Below are positions 47,826 to 56,158 of a stretch of 64,000 nt of DNA, piece after piece (within the stretch, counting starts at the first letter, position 1; every line of letters starts with the position of its first letter). The notes below the pieces were generated by a model. The model was not told the DNA's origin and ran no database searches. It worked only from the letters and a program-made list of their open reading frames with translations. The DNA comes from Pseudomonas sp. MM213 (GTDB taxonomy: Bacteria; Pseudomonadota; Gammaproteobacteria; Pseudomonadales; Pseudomonadaceae): assembly GCF_020423045.1 (NCBI RefSeq), contig NZ_CP081943.1, positions 1,798,001 through 1,862,000 on the forward strand, in the 5' to 3' direction. Position numbers and translations under genes: made by a program.

Positions 47826-47863
47826 GTCCAACCCCTTGAGCCTTGAAGATCGACCGTTGAGGA

Positions 47864-48532
47864 TCAGAGACCAACCAACCCGGCCAACCCACCGATATCA
47901 GGGATCTGCCGGTAGCCATAAACGGCATTGGCCGGCAGCTCATGACCACGGGCAACAAAGGCCTTGTTCTTGATCTTCATGTCGTGGGCCGGCATTAGGT
48001 CGTAACGAAAACTCGACGACACATGCAGGATGTCTTCCGGACCGCAGCCGAGGTTATCGAGCATGTACTCGAAGGCTGCCAGACGCGGCTTGTAAGCTTG
48101 CGCCTGCTGGGCGGTGAAGACCTTATGAAACGGCGCGCCGAGTTTGTCGACGTTGGACATGATCTGATCGTCCATTGCATTGGAGAAGATCACCAACGGA
48201 ATCTTGTCCGCAATTTTCGACAACCCGGCCGGTACGTCCGGGTGCGGACCCCAGGTCGGCACGGCGTCGTAATACAGCTGACCTTCGTCGCGGTATTCGA
48301 CACCCCAACGCTTGCAGACACGCGCCAGGGCGGTCTTGAGAATTTCATCATAAGGCCGCCAGTCGCCCATGACCTGATCCAGACGATAGGCGGAGAAATC
48401 CAAGACAAACTGGTCCATCTGCGCGGGCGGGATGCGATCAGCGAACAGCTCACGCGTCATGGTGCCCATTTGGAAGTTGGTCAACGTGCCATAGCAGTCG
48501 AAGGTAATGTACTTGGGTCGAAGAAAGCTCAT
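47864..48532 (-). CDS. HAD type II (L-2-haloacid dehalogenase-like) hydrolase
   Basis: A 222-residue haloacid-dehalogenase type II protein. The nucleophile is D12 in YITFDCYGTLTNF. IFSNAMDDQIMSNVDKLGA gives motif II, KPRLAAFEYMLDNLG motif III with its lysine, and DILHVSSSFRYDLMPAHDM motif IV. True dehalogenases carry Arg and Asn-Thr residues whose identity I cannot verify here; many homologues act on phosphates. It is the first gene of the leftward transporter operon, 38 bp ahead of the PuuB-like gene, and HAD genes of this type often travel with PuuB-like oxidases. Confidence 0.83.
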   Translation of the reverse strand: MSFLRPKYITFDCYGTLTNFQMGTMTRELFADRIPPAQMDQFVLDFSAYRLDQVMGDWRPYDEILKTALARVCKRWGVEYRDEGQLYYDAVPTWGPHPDVPAGLSKIADKIPLVIFSNAMDDQIMSNVDKLGAPFHKVFTAQQAQAYKPRLAAFEYMLDNLGCGPEDILHVSSSFRYDLMPAHDMKIKNKAFVARGHELPANAVYGYRQIPDIGGLAGLVGL

Positions 48533-48858
48533 GGGTGCGGTCCTGGATTATTGTTAAGGGCATGACGGGCCAAGCAGTTACACCGCTCGGGAAGCATCAG
48601 TGCAACGCTGCATCACGGATTTATTACAACACCACAAGACCGTTCATATATCGTTAAAAGTGTAGTCTTGCTGGCATAAACCACCGTTTTACGGGCCACC
48701 CTCAGCAGAGTTTGCGGAGCGCTCCAAGCGTGGGCATCCTTTTCTATAAATGCGCTTTTTTGAGCACTTTTTTATCGCGACCGGGCTGATTTTCCCACTG
48801 GAAGTCACAGCGCCTGATCCTTGCCGACACCAAGCATTCCAACGCAAAACAGTCCAAG
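48533..48858. other. Promoter-bearing intergenic stretch
   Basis: About 326 bp upstream of the leftward operon and left of repeat copy C. It must hold the operon promoter. AT-rich patches at 48,610-48,670 and 48,740-48,775 are the likely candidates, but I cannot assign boxes. No gene seen. Confidence 0.45.
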
Positions 48859-48995
48859 CATTTACTGCCGACATTGAAACGCAATTGAGCAGTAACAACG
48901 GCTTGTGGCGCCGTCATTTAGGGAATCTGCCGAATCAACTTCAGCCTCTTGTCAGGCGTCACCACCGGTGGGATATAAATTTAACTATCGGCGGC
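48859..48995 (+). repeat. Dispersed leader-like repeat, copy C
   Basis: Matches copy B (26,245-26,380) in CATTTACTGCCGA, TTGAGCAGTAAC, GGAATCTGCCGAATCAA, CTCTTGTCAGGCGTC and GATATAAAT. It runs directly into the last codons of a GNAT gene, as if a deletion had removed the coding body and left the leader and tail. Confidence 0.55.
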
Positions 48996-49034
48996 GTCAG
49001 CCAATTTGCTCTGGTGACTCAGGCCATAGGCTGA
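48990..49034 (+). pseudogene. 3' remnant of a third GNAT gene
   Basis: The frame reads GGVSQFALVTQAIG and stops at TGA 49,032-49,034. Both intact GNAT genes end QFALVTQAIG (27,249-27,278 and 56,987-57,016). With repeat copy C immediately upstream, this is the scar of a third paralogue that lost roughly 270 codons. Confidence 0.8.
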
Positions 49035-49068
49035 TGCAGTCGGCAACGAAACTCATCGGGGGAGTGCC

Positions 49069-49200
49069 GTGCAGGTGCGAGATCACGACGTAATAGTAAT
49101 TGGCGCCGGACTCTGCGGTGCAGCGATAGCCTGGGGGCTAGCAAGAAGTAGCCTGAACACTGTGGTGTTGGATGGTGCTGATCCGGTCCCGCAGGGATGA
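49069..49200 (+). pseudogene. 5' fragment of a DAO-type flavoprotein gene
   Basis: After GGGGGAG, a GTG at 49,069 opens 43 codons reading RDHDVIVIGAGLCGAAIAWG, LARSSLNTVVLDGADPV, the FAD Rossmann start of a DAO/HcnC-like subunit. It then runs into PQG and TGA at 49,198-49,200. The missing rest (about 350 codons) is replaced by the truncated FAD/NAD gene that begins one base before that TGA. Confidence 0.8.
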
Positions 49201-50645
49201 GCGCTGCGACACAAGCCTGCATGAGCGGTGCGAGTGTGCGGATTGTTGACGAAGCCGTTGCGCAAGGCGGCCAGATTTACCGGGCGATCACGCGCAATCG
49301 CCTGGAGTCGCGTCCCTACCTGGGCAAGAACTTTTGGCTCGGTCGCACGCTGTCCGACACCTTCGAAGCCGCCGCTGTGCATTATGCGCCGCGAACGCGG
49401 GTCTGGTGCCTGGAGGGCGCACAAACGACATCAGCCCACCCTTTCGCGAAAGTGGGCATCTCGCTCGCAGGTGTTGCGCGATTCGTGGAGGCGCGCAGGG
49501 TCATTCTCGCTACGGATGCAATGGAACGCCCCATGCCAGTTCCGGGCTGGACCTTACCCGGGGTGTTGACTTCGGGGGCAGCACAGATTGCCCTCAAGAC
49601 CGCGGGGTTGGTTCCCCAAGGACAACTGGTCCTGGCTGGCTGCGGGCCATTGCTCTATCAACTGGCTGCGCAGTTGCTAAAAGCGGGCACGAAGATCGAC
49701 ACCATCCTTGATACCGCGCCGGGCCTGCATCGACGCCCGGACGCACTACGCGGACTGGGTGGCTTCATCCGCTCCCCCTACGCTCTGAAGGGCCTCGCCC
49801 TTCTCGCTAAGGTGAGCCTGAAGACACGTGTCGTTAAAGGCGTGACCGCGATTGCCCTAACGGGGAGCGATAAAGTCGAAAGCGTTAAATACACCGCTTC
49901 CGGCGTTCAACATCAAATCGCCGCCGACTGTCTCTTGCTCCATCAGGGAGTGATTCCTGAAACACACTTGGCGCGCTCTGCGGGTTGCGCATTGTCCTGG
50001 AACGAGAGCCAAAAAGCTTTTGCCCCACAGCTTGATTCCCAGGGACGCAGCAGCATCAGGGACATCCTTGTGGCTGGCGATGCGGCGGGTATCGGAGGTG
50101 CTCATGTAGCAGAACTGGAAGGTCAGGCCGTGGCATTGAACGCCCTTGCGGACTTGGGCCTCATAGATACTTGTTTATTTGAGCAACGCCAGAGGCAAGT
50201 ACAGATCTCGCTCAAAAAATATAGGCGAGGCCGCAGGTTCATCAACGCGCTGTATTTGCCCGAGCCTCAATTCTTGATACCTGCAATTGACTCGACACTG
50301 GTGTGCCGATGTGAGGAAGTCACCGCTGGCACACTACGCCAGGTGATCGAATTGGGGGCTACCGGGCCGAATCAACTCAAGACGATGACCCGCTGTGGTA
50401 TGGGGCCGTGTCAAGGACGACTGTGTGATGCAACGATCACCCATCTGTTGTCGGACAGCCTCAACATCAGTCCCAAACACATCGGCAGCATCCGCATCCG
50501 CCCTCCGGTAAAGCCAATCCGCCTGGCAGAGATCGCGGCCATGCCCTTTACACCGACCTCGGTGTTCGCTGTAACAGGGAAGTGGCCAGATGGGCAAAAT
50601 TCAATACCTGAAAGAACAGAGGTACGCCCCTCAACAGATATCTGA
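49197..50645 (+). pseudogene. HcnB/OoxA-like FAD-NAD(P) oxidoreductase, 5'-truncated
   Basis: An open frame of 482 codons starting MSAATQACMSGASVRIVDEA. Relatives begin about 15-20 residues earlier with the strand and GxGxxG loop that bind FAD (GAGPAG before MSAAT). Here only the bases for PAG survive and the upstream part belongs to a different flavoprotein. The second dinucleotide site (QLVLAGCGPLLYQLAA) and the C-terminal BFD-like cluster site (VCRCEEVTAGT, CGMGPCQGRLCD) are intact. Without the first strand FAD binding should fail, so I call it a pseudogene, although an ATGA overlap with the fragment upstream could still allow translation. Confidence 0.75.
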
Positions 50646-50714
50646 AATACGCCGATCATGCATCGCCGACCGGCGCCCACTCCAACGAAGTGTCCGACCT
50701 GCTTCACACCACGG

Positions 50715-51599
50715 TCATGCTTTCAATGCATCTTCCAGAAATGCCACCAATGCCTGTACGCGAGGGCTGCGGAGTTTGCGTGAGGGCACCAACAGGTTGA
50801 TCGGTGCGCTGTCGAATTGCCAATCCGCCAACACCCGTATCAGGCTGCCGTTGGCGATTGCGTCACTGACATCCCATTGCGAACGTAGCACCAACCCCAA
50901 GCCTTGCTCGGCCCAACGCCGGGCTACGCTTCCATCATTGCTCAACAACACGGGTTCGATGCGCAGCGTTTTGCGCCCCTGCCCCTTACGCATATGCCAC
51001 AGCGTGACATCTTCATCATTTTCTCGAATGCAAATGCAGCGATGCTCGGCAAGTTGATCCGGCGACGACGGCACACCGTGCTGCTCAAGATAGGCCGGAC
51101 TGGCGCATAACCATCGGTTGTTTTGTGTGAGTGGCCTGGCGATCCACAGGCTGTCGTTGAGGTTACCGATGTGAATCACCGCATCGCTGTCGTGACGATC
51201 AGGCCACGGCGTTTCGCGCAAATCGAGGTGCAGGCACAGCTGTGGATGCAACCTGGCAAAGCGGGCCAGCAGCGGCGCAATGCGCTGTCGCCCATAGCCG
51301 AACGGCGCCGCCAGCCTGAGTGTGCCAACCAGTCGCTCGTCATGTTGCTTGAAGGATTCCGGGAGCGCATCCAGCTGGTCCAGCAAGATCGCGCATTCAC
51401 GGGAGAAACGCTCGCCATCGGCAGTAAGACTCAGGCGCCGGGCATCGCGATTGGCCAGGGTCAGCCCCAGCAGCGTCTCCAGCTTACGCAGACGCATGGA
51501 CAGCGCCGGTGGCGAGACATTCAGGACTCTGGCGGCAGCGCTTAAAGACTCGGAGCGCGCCAGCGTTACGGCCAGACGTAGGTCTTCGACAGAGATCAT
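50715..51599 (-). CDS. LysR-family regulator of the D-amino-acid cassette
   Basis: A 294-residue LysR regulator. The helix-turn-helix is within residues 1-60 (VEDLRLAVTLARSESLSAAA, RVLNVSPPALSMRLRKLE, then LFANRDARR-like LTLANRDARRLSLTADG). The effector domain begins LRLAAPFGYGRQRIAPLL and contains WLCASPAYLEQHGVP, as in the CrgA/DsdC-like branch. It is divergent from the aldolase gene at 51,695 with 95 bp between, and convergent with the truncated flavoprotein. It probably controls the cassette 51,695-57,016 in response to its amino-acid substrate. Confidence 0.9.
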   Translation of the reverse strand: MISVEDLRLAVTLARSESLSAAARVLNVSPPALSMRLRKLETLLGLTLANRDARRLSLTADGERFSRECAILLDQLDALPESFKQHDERLVGTLRLAAPFGYGRQRIAPLLARFARLHPQLCLHLDLRETPWPDRHDSDAVIHIGNLNDSLWIARPLTQNNRWLCASPAYLEQHGVPSSPDQLAEHRCICIRENDEDVTLWHMRKGQGRKTLRIEPVLLSNDGSVARRWAEQGLGLVLRSQWDVSDAIANGSLIRVLADWQFDSAPINLLVPSRKLRSPRVQALVAFLEDALKA

Positions 51600-51694
51600 T
51601 CAATTTTACTTAATGATTGATGACTATTCATTGAACCATAACTTCACGATGGCTGAGTAGAGTGGGCCCCGTACCCAGCCACCCGAGTTTTGTC
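51600..51694. promoter_or_regulatory. Divergent promoter between LysR and aldolase-like genes
   Basis: A 95-bp gap between divergent genes, AT-rich at 51,600-51,650. TTAATGATTGATGACTATTCATTGAACC contains TTCA/TGAA-type half-words, but I cannot define a single operator. It must carry both promoters. Confidence 0.5.
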
Positions 51695-52831
51695 ATGCCA
51701 GCCTCTATTGCCTCCCTCGATACCCCCGTCGCGATAGTCAATGTCCCGCGAATGCAGCGCAATATCCAGCGCATGCAGCAACGCATGGACACCCTGGGTG
51801 TGCGTTTGCGCCCGCACATCAAAACCAGCAAATGCCTCCCCGTCATCAAGGCACAGATAGCCGCTGGCGCGAGCGGTGTCACGGTTTCCACCCTGAAAGA
51901 AGCTGAGCATTGTTTCGCTGAGGGCATCAGCGATGTGTTCTATGCCGTCGCAATAGCGCCTGGCAAATTGGCTCAGGCACTGACACTCAGGCGCAAAGGC
52001 TGCAATCTGAGTGTGCTCACCGACAGTGTCATTGGGGCTCAAGACATCGTCTCTTTCGGACAGAAAAACGACGAGCGATTCGAGGTCTGGATCGAGATAG
52101 ATTGCGACGGCCACCGATCAGGTCTGACCGTTGAGGACAGCGCACTCATAGACGTCGCACGGGTCCTTTCCGAGGGGGGCATGCAACTGCGAGGCGTGAT
52201 GACCCACGCCGGATCCAGTTACGAACTCGACAATCTTGAAGCGCTGCAGATCTTGGCCGAACAAGAGCGCTTCCTCTGCGTCAGCGCCGCCGAAAGAATC
52301 CGCGACGCCGGGATGGCGTGCCCAGAGGTCAGCATCGGCTCCACTCCCACGGCACTGTCGGCGCTGAGCCTGAAAGGCGTCACTGAAGTACGCGCAGGTG
52401 TCTACGTGTTCTTCGACCTGGTCATGCACAACATCGGCGTCTGCCAGCCAGACGAGTTGGCACTGAGCGTGTTGACCACCGTTATCGGTCACCAGCAAGA
52501 CAAAGGCTGGATCATCACCGATGCCGGCTGGATGGCCATGAGTCGTGATCGCGGCACGCAGCGCCAACGACAGGACTTCGGTTACGGACAGGTGTGTACC
52601 GAAGCTGGCGACTGGATCGAGGGCGCGCTGGTCACTGGCGCCAACCAGGAACACGGCATCATCACACTTGGAGCGGCCGAGAGCGCCAATATCGTAGCGC
52701 GCTTCCCTATCGGCAGCCGTCTGCGCATTCTGCCCAACCATGCATGTGCCACAGGCGCGCAATTCCCGGACTATCACGCCTGTGACGCCGAGGGCGTCGT
52801 GCACATCTGGAGTCGCTTACATGGCTGGTAA
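51695..52831 (+). CDS. D-threonine aldolase/D-3-hydroxyaspartate aldolase-like PLP enzyme
   Basis: 378 residues of the alanine-racemase-fold D-threonine aldolase/DSD1 family. The PLP lysine is K43 in RPHIKTSKCLP. Barrel strands VTVSTLKEAEHCFAEGI, VWIEIDCDGHRSGL and GVMTHAGSSYE follow, with SIGSTPTALSAL for phosphate. The C-terminal domain carries the metal pair H349 and C351 in PNHACATG, as in the Alcaligenes enzyme. It should split a D-beta-hydroxy amino acid into glycine (or another amino acid) plus aldehyde, or deaminate D-serine. First gene of a tightly overlapping operon with RidA and a three-subunit flavin dehydrogenase. The ATG at 51,695 has only a weak ribosome site. Confidence 0.9.
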   Translation: MPASIASLDTPVAIVNVPRMQRNIQRMQQRMDTLGVRLRPHIKTSKCLPVIKAQIAAGASGVTVSTLKEAEHCFAEGISDVFYAVAIAPGKLAQALTLRRKGCNLSVLTDSVIGAQDIVSFGQKNDERFEVWIEIDCDGHRSGLTVEDSALIDVARVLSEGGMQLRGVMTHAGSSYELDNLEALQILAEQERFLCVSAAERIRDAGMACPEVSIGSTPTALSALSLKGVTEVRAGVYVFFDLVMHNIGVCQPDELALSVLTTVIGHQQDKGWIITDAGWMAMSRDRGTQRQRQDFGYGQVCTEAGDWIEGALVTGANQEHGIITLGAAESANIVARFPIGSRLRILPNHACATGAQFPDYHACDAEGVVHIWSRLHGW

Positions 52832-53240
52832 TCAAGCAGGTTCGATCGACTTAATCCACACGGCTAACGCAGCAGCTCCGGGTGGACATTACTCCCAGGC
52901 GGTAGCGCACGAGGGTGTTTTATATGTGTCCGGGCAACTGCCGGTACGCGCGAATGGCGACCACAGTGCCGACCAACCGTTTGAGGTTCAAGCATCAATC
53001 GCCCTCGACAACCTCGTGGCGATCCTCAGCGAAGCGGGCCGGAGCACGAGTGACCTCCTGAAGGTCACTGTCTATGTCGTAGGGATAGAACACTGGCCCG
53101 CCTTTGATCGAATTTATGCCCATTACCTGGGTGAACATCGGCCAGCACGCGCCGTGGTACCCGTTCCGGTCTTGCATCATGGTTACTTGATCGAAATCGA
53201 AGCACTGGCCCGCAGTGAACAAAAGGAAACCTACCTATGA
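52821..53240 (+). CDS. RidA/YjgF-family enamine/imine deaminase
   Basis: 139 residues of the RidA (YER057c/UK114) family: GGHYSQAVAHEGVLYVSGQL, NLVAILSEAGRSTSDLLKVT and the catalytic arginine R110 in EHRPARAVVPV, followed by LIEIEALA. It hydrolyses 2-imino acids released by flavin oxidases or PLP enzymes to 2-oxo acids and ammonia. Its start overlaps the aldolase gene by 11 bp (GGAG upstream), and its stop overlaps the [2Fe-2S] gene as ATGA. Its setting beside a predicted imine-forming dehydrogenase fits the family role well. Confidence 0.93.
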   Translation: MAGNQAGSIDLIHTANAAAPGGHYSQAVAHEGVLYVSGQLPVRANGDHSADQPFEVQASIALDNLVAILSEAGRSTSDLLKVTVYVVGIEHWPAFDRIYAHYLGEHRPARAVVPVPVLHHGYLIEIEALARSEQKETYL

Positions 53241-53545
53241 CGGGGCGCCTTGCAAGACTGGGAGAGCACGAACGCCCCAGCGTAAAACTTTGGGTGGACG
53301 GCTTGCCCATCACAGCGTTGCAGGGCGACACCCTGATGGTCGCGTTGCTGACTCAGGGTTCGGCCTTGCGTCAATCGGAGTTCGATTCGGGCCGACGCGC
53401 CGGTTTCTGCCTGATGGGCGCGTGCCAGGACTGTTGGGTCTGGACCCGCAGCGGCGAGCGTCTACGCGCCTGTTCCAATGAGGTCCGTGAAGACCTGGAT
53501 ATTGTCACCACACAACCGGAGGCGATATGGCCACTGCACGGCTGA
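53237..53545 (+). CDS. [2Fe-2S] subunit of HcnABC/opine-oxidase-like dehydrogenase
   Basis: 102 residues. Cysteines C58, C63, C66 and C79 in GFCLMGACQDCWVW and LRACS form the plant-type [2Fe-2S] ligand set seen in HcnA, in the small subunits of opine oxidases and in the small subunit of D-hydroxyproline dehydrogenase. The N-terminus VKLWVDGLPITALQGDTLM is a short ferredoxin-like domain. It is nearly the same as the beginning of the scar at 41,102. It overlaps RidA by 4 bp and the FAD subunit gene by 19 bp, which implies equimolar synthesis and complex formation. Confidence 0.9.
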   Translation: MTGRLARLGEHERPSVKLWVDGLPITALQGDTLMVALLTQGSALRQSEFDSGRRAGFCLMGACQDCWVWTRSGERLRACSNEVREDLDIVTTQPEAIWPLHG

Positions 53546-54918
53546 GCGCTCATAAAGTCGTTATCGTCGGTGCCGGGCCGGCCGGCGTTCGCTGTGCCGA
53601 AACCCTGGTCGCCGCTGGTTTCAAGCCGATCCTGATCGACGAGAATCGTCGGGATGGCGGGCAGATCTACCGTCGCCAACCCGAAGGTTTTACCCGCGGT
53701 TATGCCACCCTGTATGGCACCGAGGCAGCCAAGGCCAATGACCTGCACCAGAGCTTCGACCGCTTGCGCGGGCAGATTGACTATCGTCCGGACACGCTGG
53801 TGTGGAACCTGACGCCGGGGCAACTGTGCTGCGTCAGCCAGGGCAAGCACGCGACGGTGGATTACGACGCGCTGATCCTCTGCACCGGTGCCACCGACCG
53901 CTTGATGCCGATCGAAGGCTGGCAGTTGGCGGGCAATTACAGCCTCGGCGGGGCGCAGATCGCCTTGAAATCCCAGGCCGTGTCCATCGGCCACCGCGTG
54001 GTGTTCATGGGCAGCGGACCGCTGCTGTATCTGGTCGCCAGTCAGTATGTGAAAGCCGGGGCCAAAGTCGCGGCAGTGCTCGATACCTCGCCGTTGAGCA
54101 AACGGATTGGCGCATTGCCGAAACTGCTGGCGCGTCCGGGATTGCTGTTCACCGGAATGAAGCTGTTGGCGCAGTTGTACCGGGCGAAGATCCCGGTGCA
54201 CCTGGGCATTTCGCCACTCCAAGTGCAGGGCGATGCAGCCAGCGGTGTCAGTGGCGTGCGCGTGCGCACGGCGCGCGGTGAGACCTTGACGGTGGATTGC
54301 GATGCCGTGGCGCTGGGTTATCACCTGCGCCCGGAAACCCAATTGGCCGACCTGGCCGGTTGCCGTATGCGCTTCGATGAAGCGTCGAGCCAATGGTGGC
54401 TGGCGGTGGATGAAGACGGTCGGACCTCGGTCAGCGGTGTATATGCCGCCGGCGACGGTTCGAAGATTCGCGGTGCCGATGCGGCCGAGCACGCAGGGCG
54501 CCTGGTGGCCATGGCGCTGCTGGAGGATCAGCAGCAACCGGTGAACGTCGGGTTGCGCGACGAACAACGCCACGCGCTGGCGGTAATGGATCAGTTTCGT
54601 CTGGGTCTGGCGCAGGCGTTTCCCTGGCCGGCGGCGCAAGCCAAAGCCTTGCCGGACACGGCCATCGTCTGCCGCTGCGAAATGATCAGCGTGGGCGAAT
54701 TACGTGCAGTGGTCCGGAAAAAAGGCGCTTGTGAAGTCAACCGGGCCAAGGCGTTCAGCCGGGTCGGCATGGGTCGCTGCCAGGGGCGTTATTGCTCCCA
54801 GGCCGGGGCTGAAGTGATTGCCGCAGCCGCCGGCGTTTGCGTGGAACAGGTCGGTCGGCAGCGCGGTCAGGCCCCGGTCAAACCCTTACCGATGACGATC
54901 ATCGAGGAGCCCTCATGA
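53527..54918 (+). CDS. FAD/NAD(P)-fold alpha subunit of HcnABC/opine-oxidase-like dehydrogenase
   Basis: 463 residues. It begins KVVIVGAGPAGVRCAETLVA with the FAD loop at residues 15-20. DENRRDGGQIYRRQPEG, the second nucleotide fold VVFMGSGPLLYLVASQ and GVYAAGDGSKIRGADAAEHA follow. A C-terminal BFD-like domain has C382 and C384 in CRCEMIS and C418 and C423 in GMGRCQGRYC, a second cluster site. This is the organisation of HcnB, OoxA/NoxA and LhpE-type subunits. It relays electrons from the catalytic DAO-type subunit to the membrane chain. Its residues about 213-250 match the scar at 40,837-41,000. Confidence 0.9.
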   Translation: MATARLSAHKVVIVGAGPAGVRCAETLVAAGFKPILIDENRRDGGQIYRRQPEGFTRGYATLYGTEAAKANDLHQSFDRLRGQIDYRPDTLVWNLTPGQLCCVSQGKHATVDYDALILCTGATDRLMPIEGWQLAGNYSLGGAQIALKSQAVSIGHRVVFMGSGPLLYLVASQYVKAGAKVAAVLDTSPLSKRIGALPKLLARPGLLFTGMKLLAQLYRAKIPVHLGISPLQVQGDAASGVSGVRVRTARGETLTVDCDAVALGYHLRPETQLADLAGCRMRFDEASSQWWLAVDEDGRTSVSGVYAAGDGSKIRGADAAEHAGRLVAMALLEDQQQPVNVGLRDEQRHALAVMDQFRLGLAQAFPWPAAQAKALPDTAIVCRCEMISVGELRAVVRKKGACEVNRAKAFSRVGMGRCQGRYCSQAGAEVIAAAAGVCVEQVGRQRGQAPVKPLPMTIIEEPS

Positions 54919-56099
54919 AACCGCAAAAAAGCGATGTCCTGATTATCGGCGGCGGCATCATGGGCTCGACGTCGGCGTTTTTCCTGCGCCAGCGTGGACA
55001 CTCGGTCACCCTGCTGGAGCGCGACCAGATCGGTCAGTACGCCAGCGGCGTGAACTTCGGCAACGTGCGACGCCAGGGGCGTTACCTCGGGCAGCTGGAA
55101 CTAGCCAACCGTTCCTGGGCGTTGTGGAAACGACTGCCGGAGCTGATCGACGACGACCTCGAGTTCATCGCCAGCGGCCATATGCGTGTGTGTTATCGCG
55201 AAGACGAAATTGCTGAACTGGAGGCCTATGCGGCGGCCCCGGAGGCCCGTGAACTGGACTTGCAGCTCCTCACGGGCAAGGCCTTGCACGCACGCTTCCC
55301 GTTCCTCGGCCCGGAGGTCAAGGGCGGCTCCTACGCGCCCCACGATGGTCACGCCAACCCACGTCTAGCGGCGCCGGCATTCGCCCGGGCGGCCCGTCGC
55401 CTCGGTGCCCGGATCGAAGAGCGCACCGAAGTCGCCGAGGTGCAGAAGGTCAATGACGAATTCCACGTCACGACCACCGATGGCCAACTGTTTGTCGCCC
55501 AGCAATTGTTAATCACCGCGGGCGCCTGGGCCGCCAAACTGTCCGAGCAATTCGGTGAACCCGTGCCGTTGGAACCCAATGGTCCGCAGATGTCCGTGAC
55601 CGAGCCGGTGCCTTACGCCTTGCCGACGGTGATCGGCGTGTTTACCAAAATCAAGGAAGAGGTGATCTACTTCCGGCAGATCCCCCGCGGCAACATCATC
55701 ATCGGCGGCGGCAACCGCTGCACACCTGACATGCTCAACCGGCGCGCCTACTTCAAGCCGGAAAGCTTGCTCAACCAGATGCGGCAAATTCGCCGCCTGC
55801 TGCCGGGGGCCGAGAAGCTGAACATCATCCGGGTGTGGAGCGGCATCGAGAGCTATACACCGGACTCCCTGCCGGTCATTGGCCCCAGTGGCAACATCGA
55901 TGGCTTGTTCTATGCCTTCGGCTTCTGCGGCCATGGCTTTCAGCTCGGCCCGGGCGTCGGCGACGTGATGGCCGAACTGATCAGCACCGGCAGTACCCGT
56001 ACCTTGATCAGTCCATTCGATATCCGTCGGTTTACTCACCCCTCCGCGATTGCGATGCCGTTATCTACAAGCCTACTCAGCACAGGCAAACTTATATGA
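54915..56099 (+). CDS. DAO-type catalytic subunit of HcnABC/opine-oxidase-like dehydrogenase
   Basis: 394 residues. The FAD fold is SDVLIIGGGIMGSTSAFFLR with the glycine loop at residues 12-17. GQYASGVNFGNVRRQGRYLG covers the flavin, VSGG-like ITAGAWAAKLSEQFGEPVPL lies mid-protein, and RVWSGIESYTPDSLPVIGPS plus FGFCGHGFQLGPGVGDVMAE close the site, as in HcnC, OoxB and LhpB-type subunits. It oxidises an amino acid or secondary amine C-N bond, giving an imine for RidA. Its ATG overlaps the previous stop (ATGA at 54,915-54,918) and GAGGAG precedes it. Substrate stereochemistry is inferred to be D from the aldolase upstream. Confidence 0.9.
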   Translation: MKPQKSDVLIIGGGIMGSTSAFFLRQRGHSVTLLERDQIGQYASGVNFGNVRRQGRYLGQLELANRSWALWKRLPELIDDDLEFIASGHMRVCYREDEIAELEAYAAAPEARELDLQLLTGKALHARFPFLGPEVKGGSYAPHDGHANPRLAAPAFARAARRLGARIEERTEVAEVQKVNDEFHVTTTDGQLFVAQQLLITAGAWAAKLSEQFGEPVPLEPNGPQMSVTEPVPYALPTVIGVFTKIKEEVIYFRQIPRGNIIIGGGNRCTPDMLNRRAYFKPESLLNQMRQIRRLLPGAEKLNIIRVWSGIESYTPDSLPVIGPSGNIDGLFYAFGFCGHGFQLGPGVGDVMAELISTGSTRTLISPFDIRRFTHPSAIAMPLSTSLLSTGKLI

Positions 56100-56158
56100 G
56101 CCGCGCACCGCAACTCCCTGATCGCCCCACTCAAGACCGCCATCTTCAAGGAGGCTCC

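Noticed and set aside
53371..54639. A 422-codon minus-strand frame opposite the FAD subunit gene.
   Set aside because: Antisense to an unmistakable FAD/NAD oxidoreductase with intact motifs; no family resemblance of its own.
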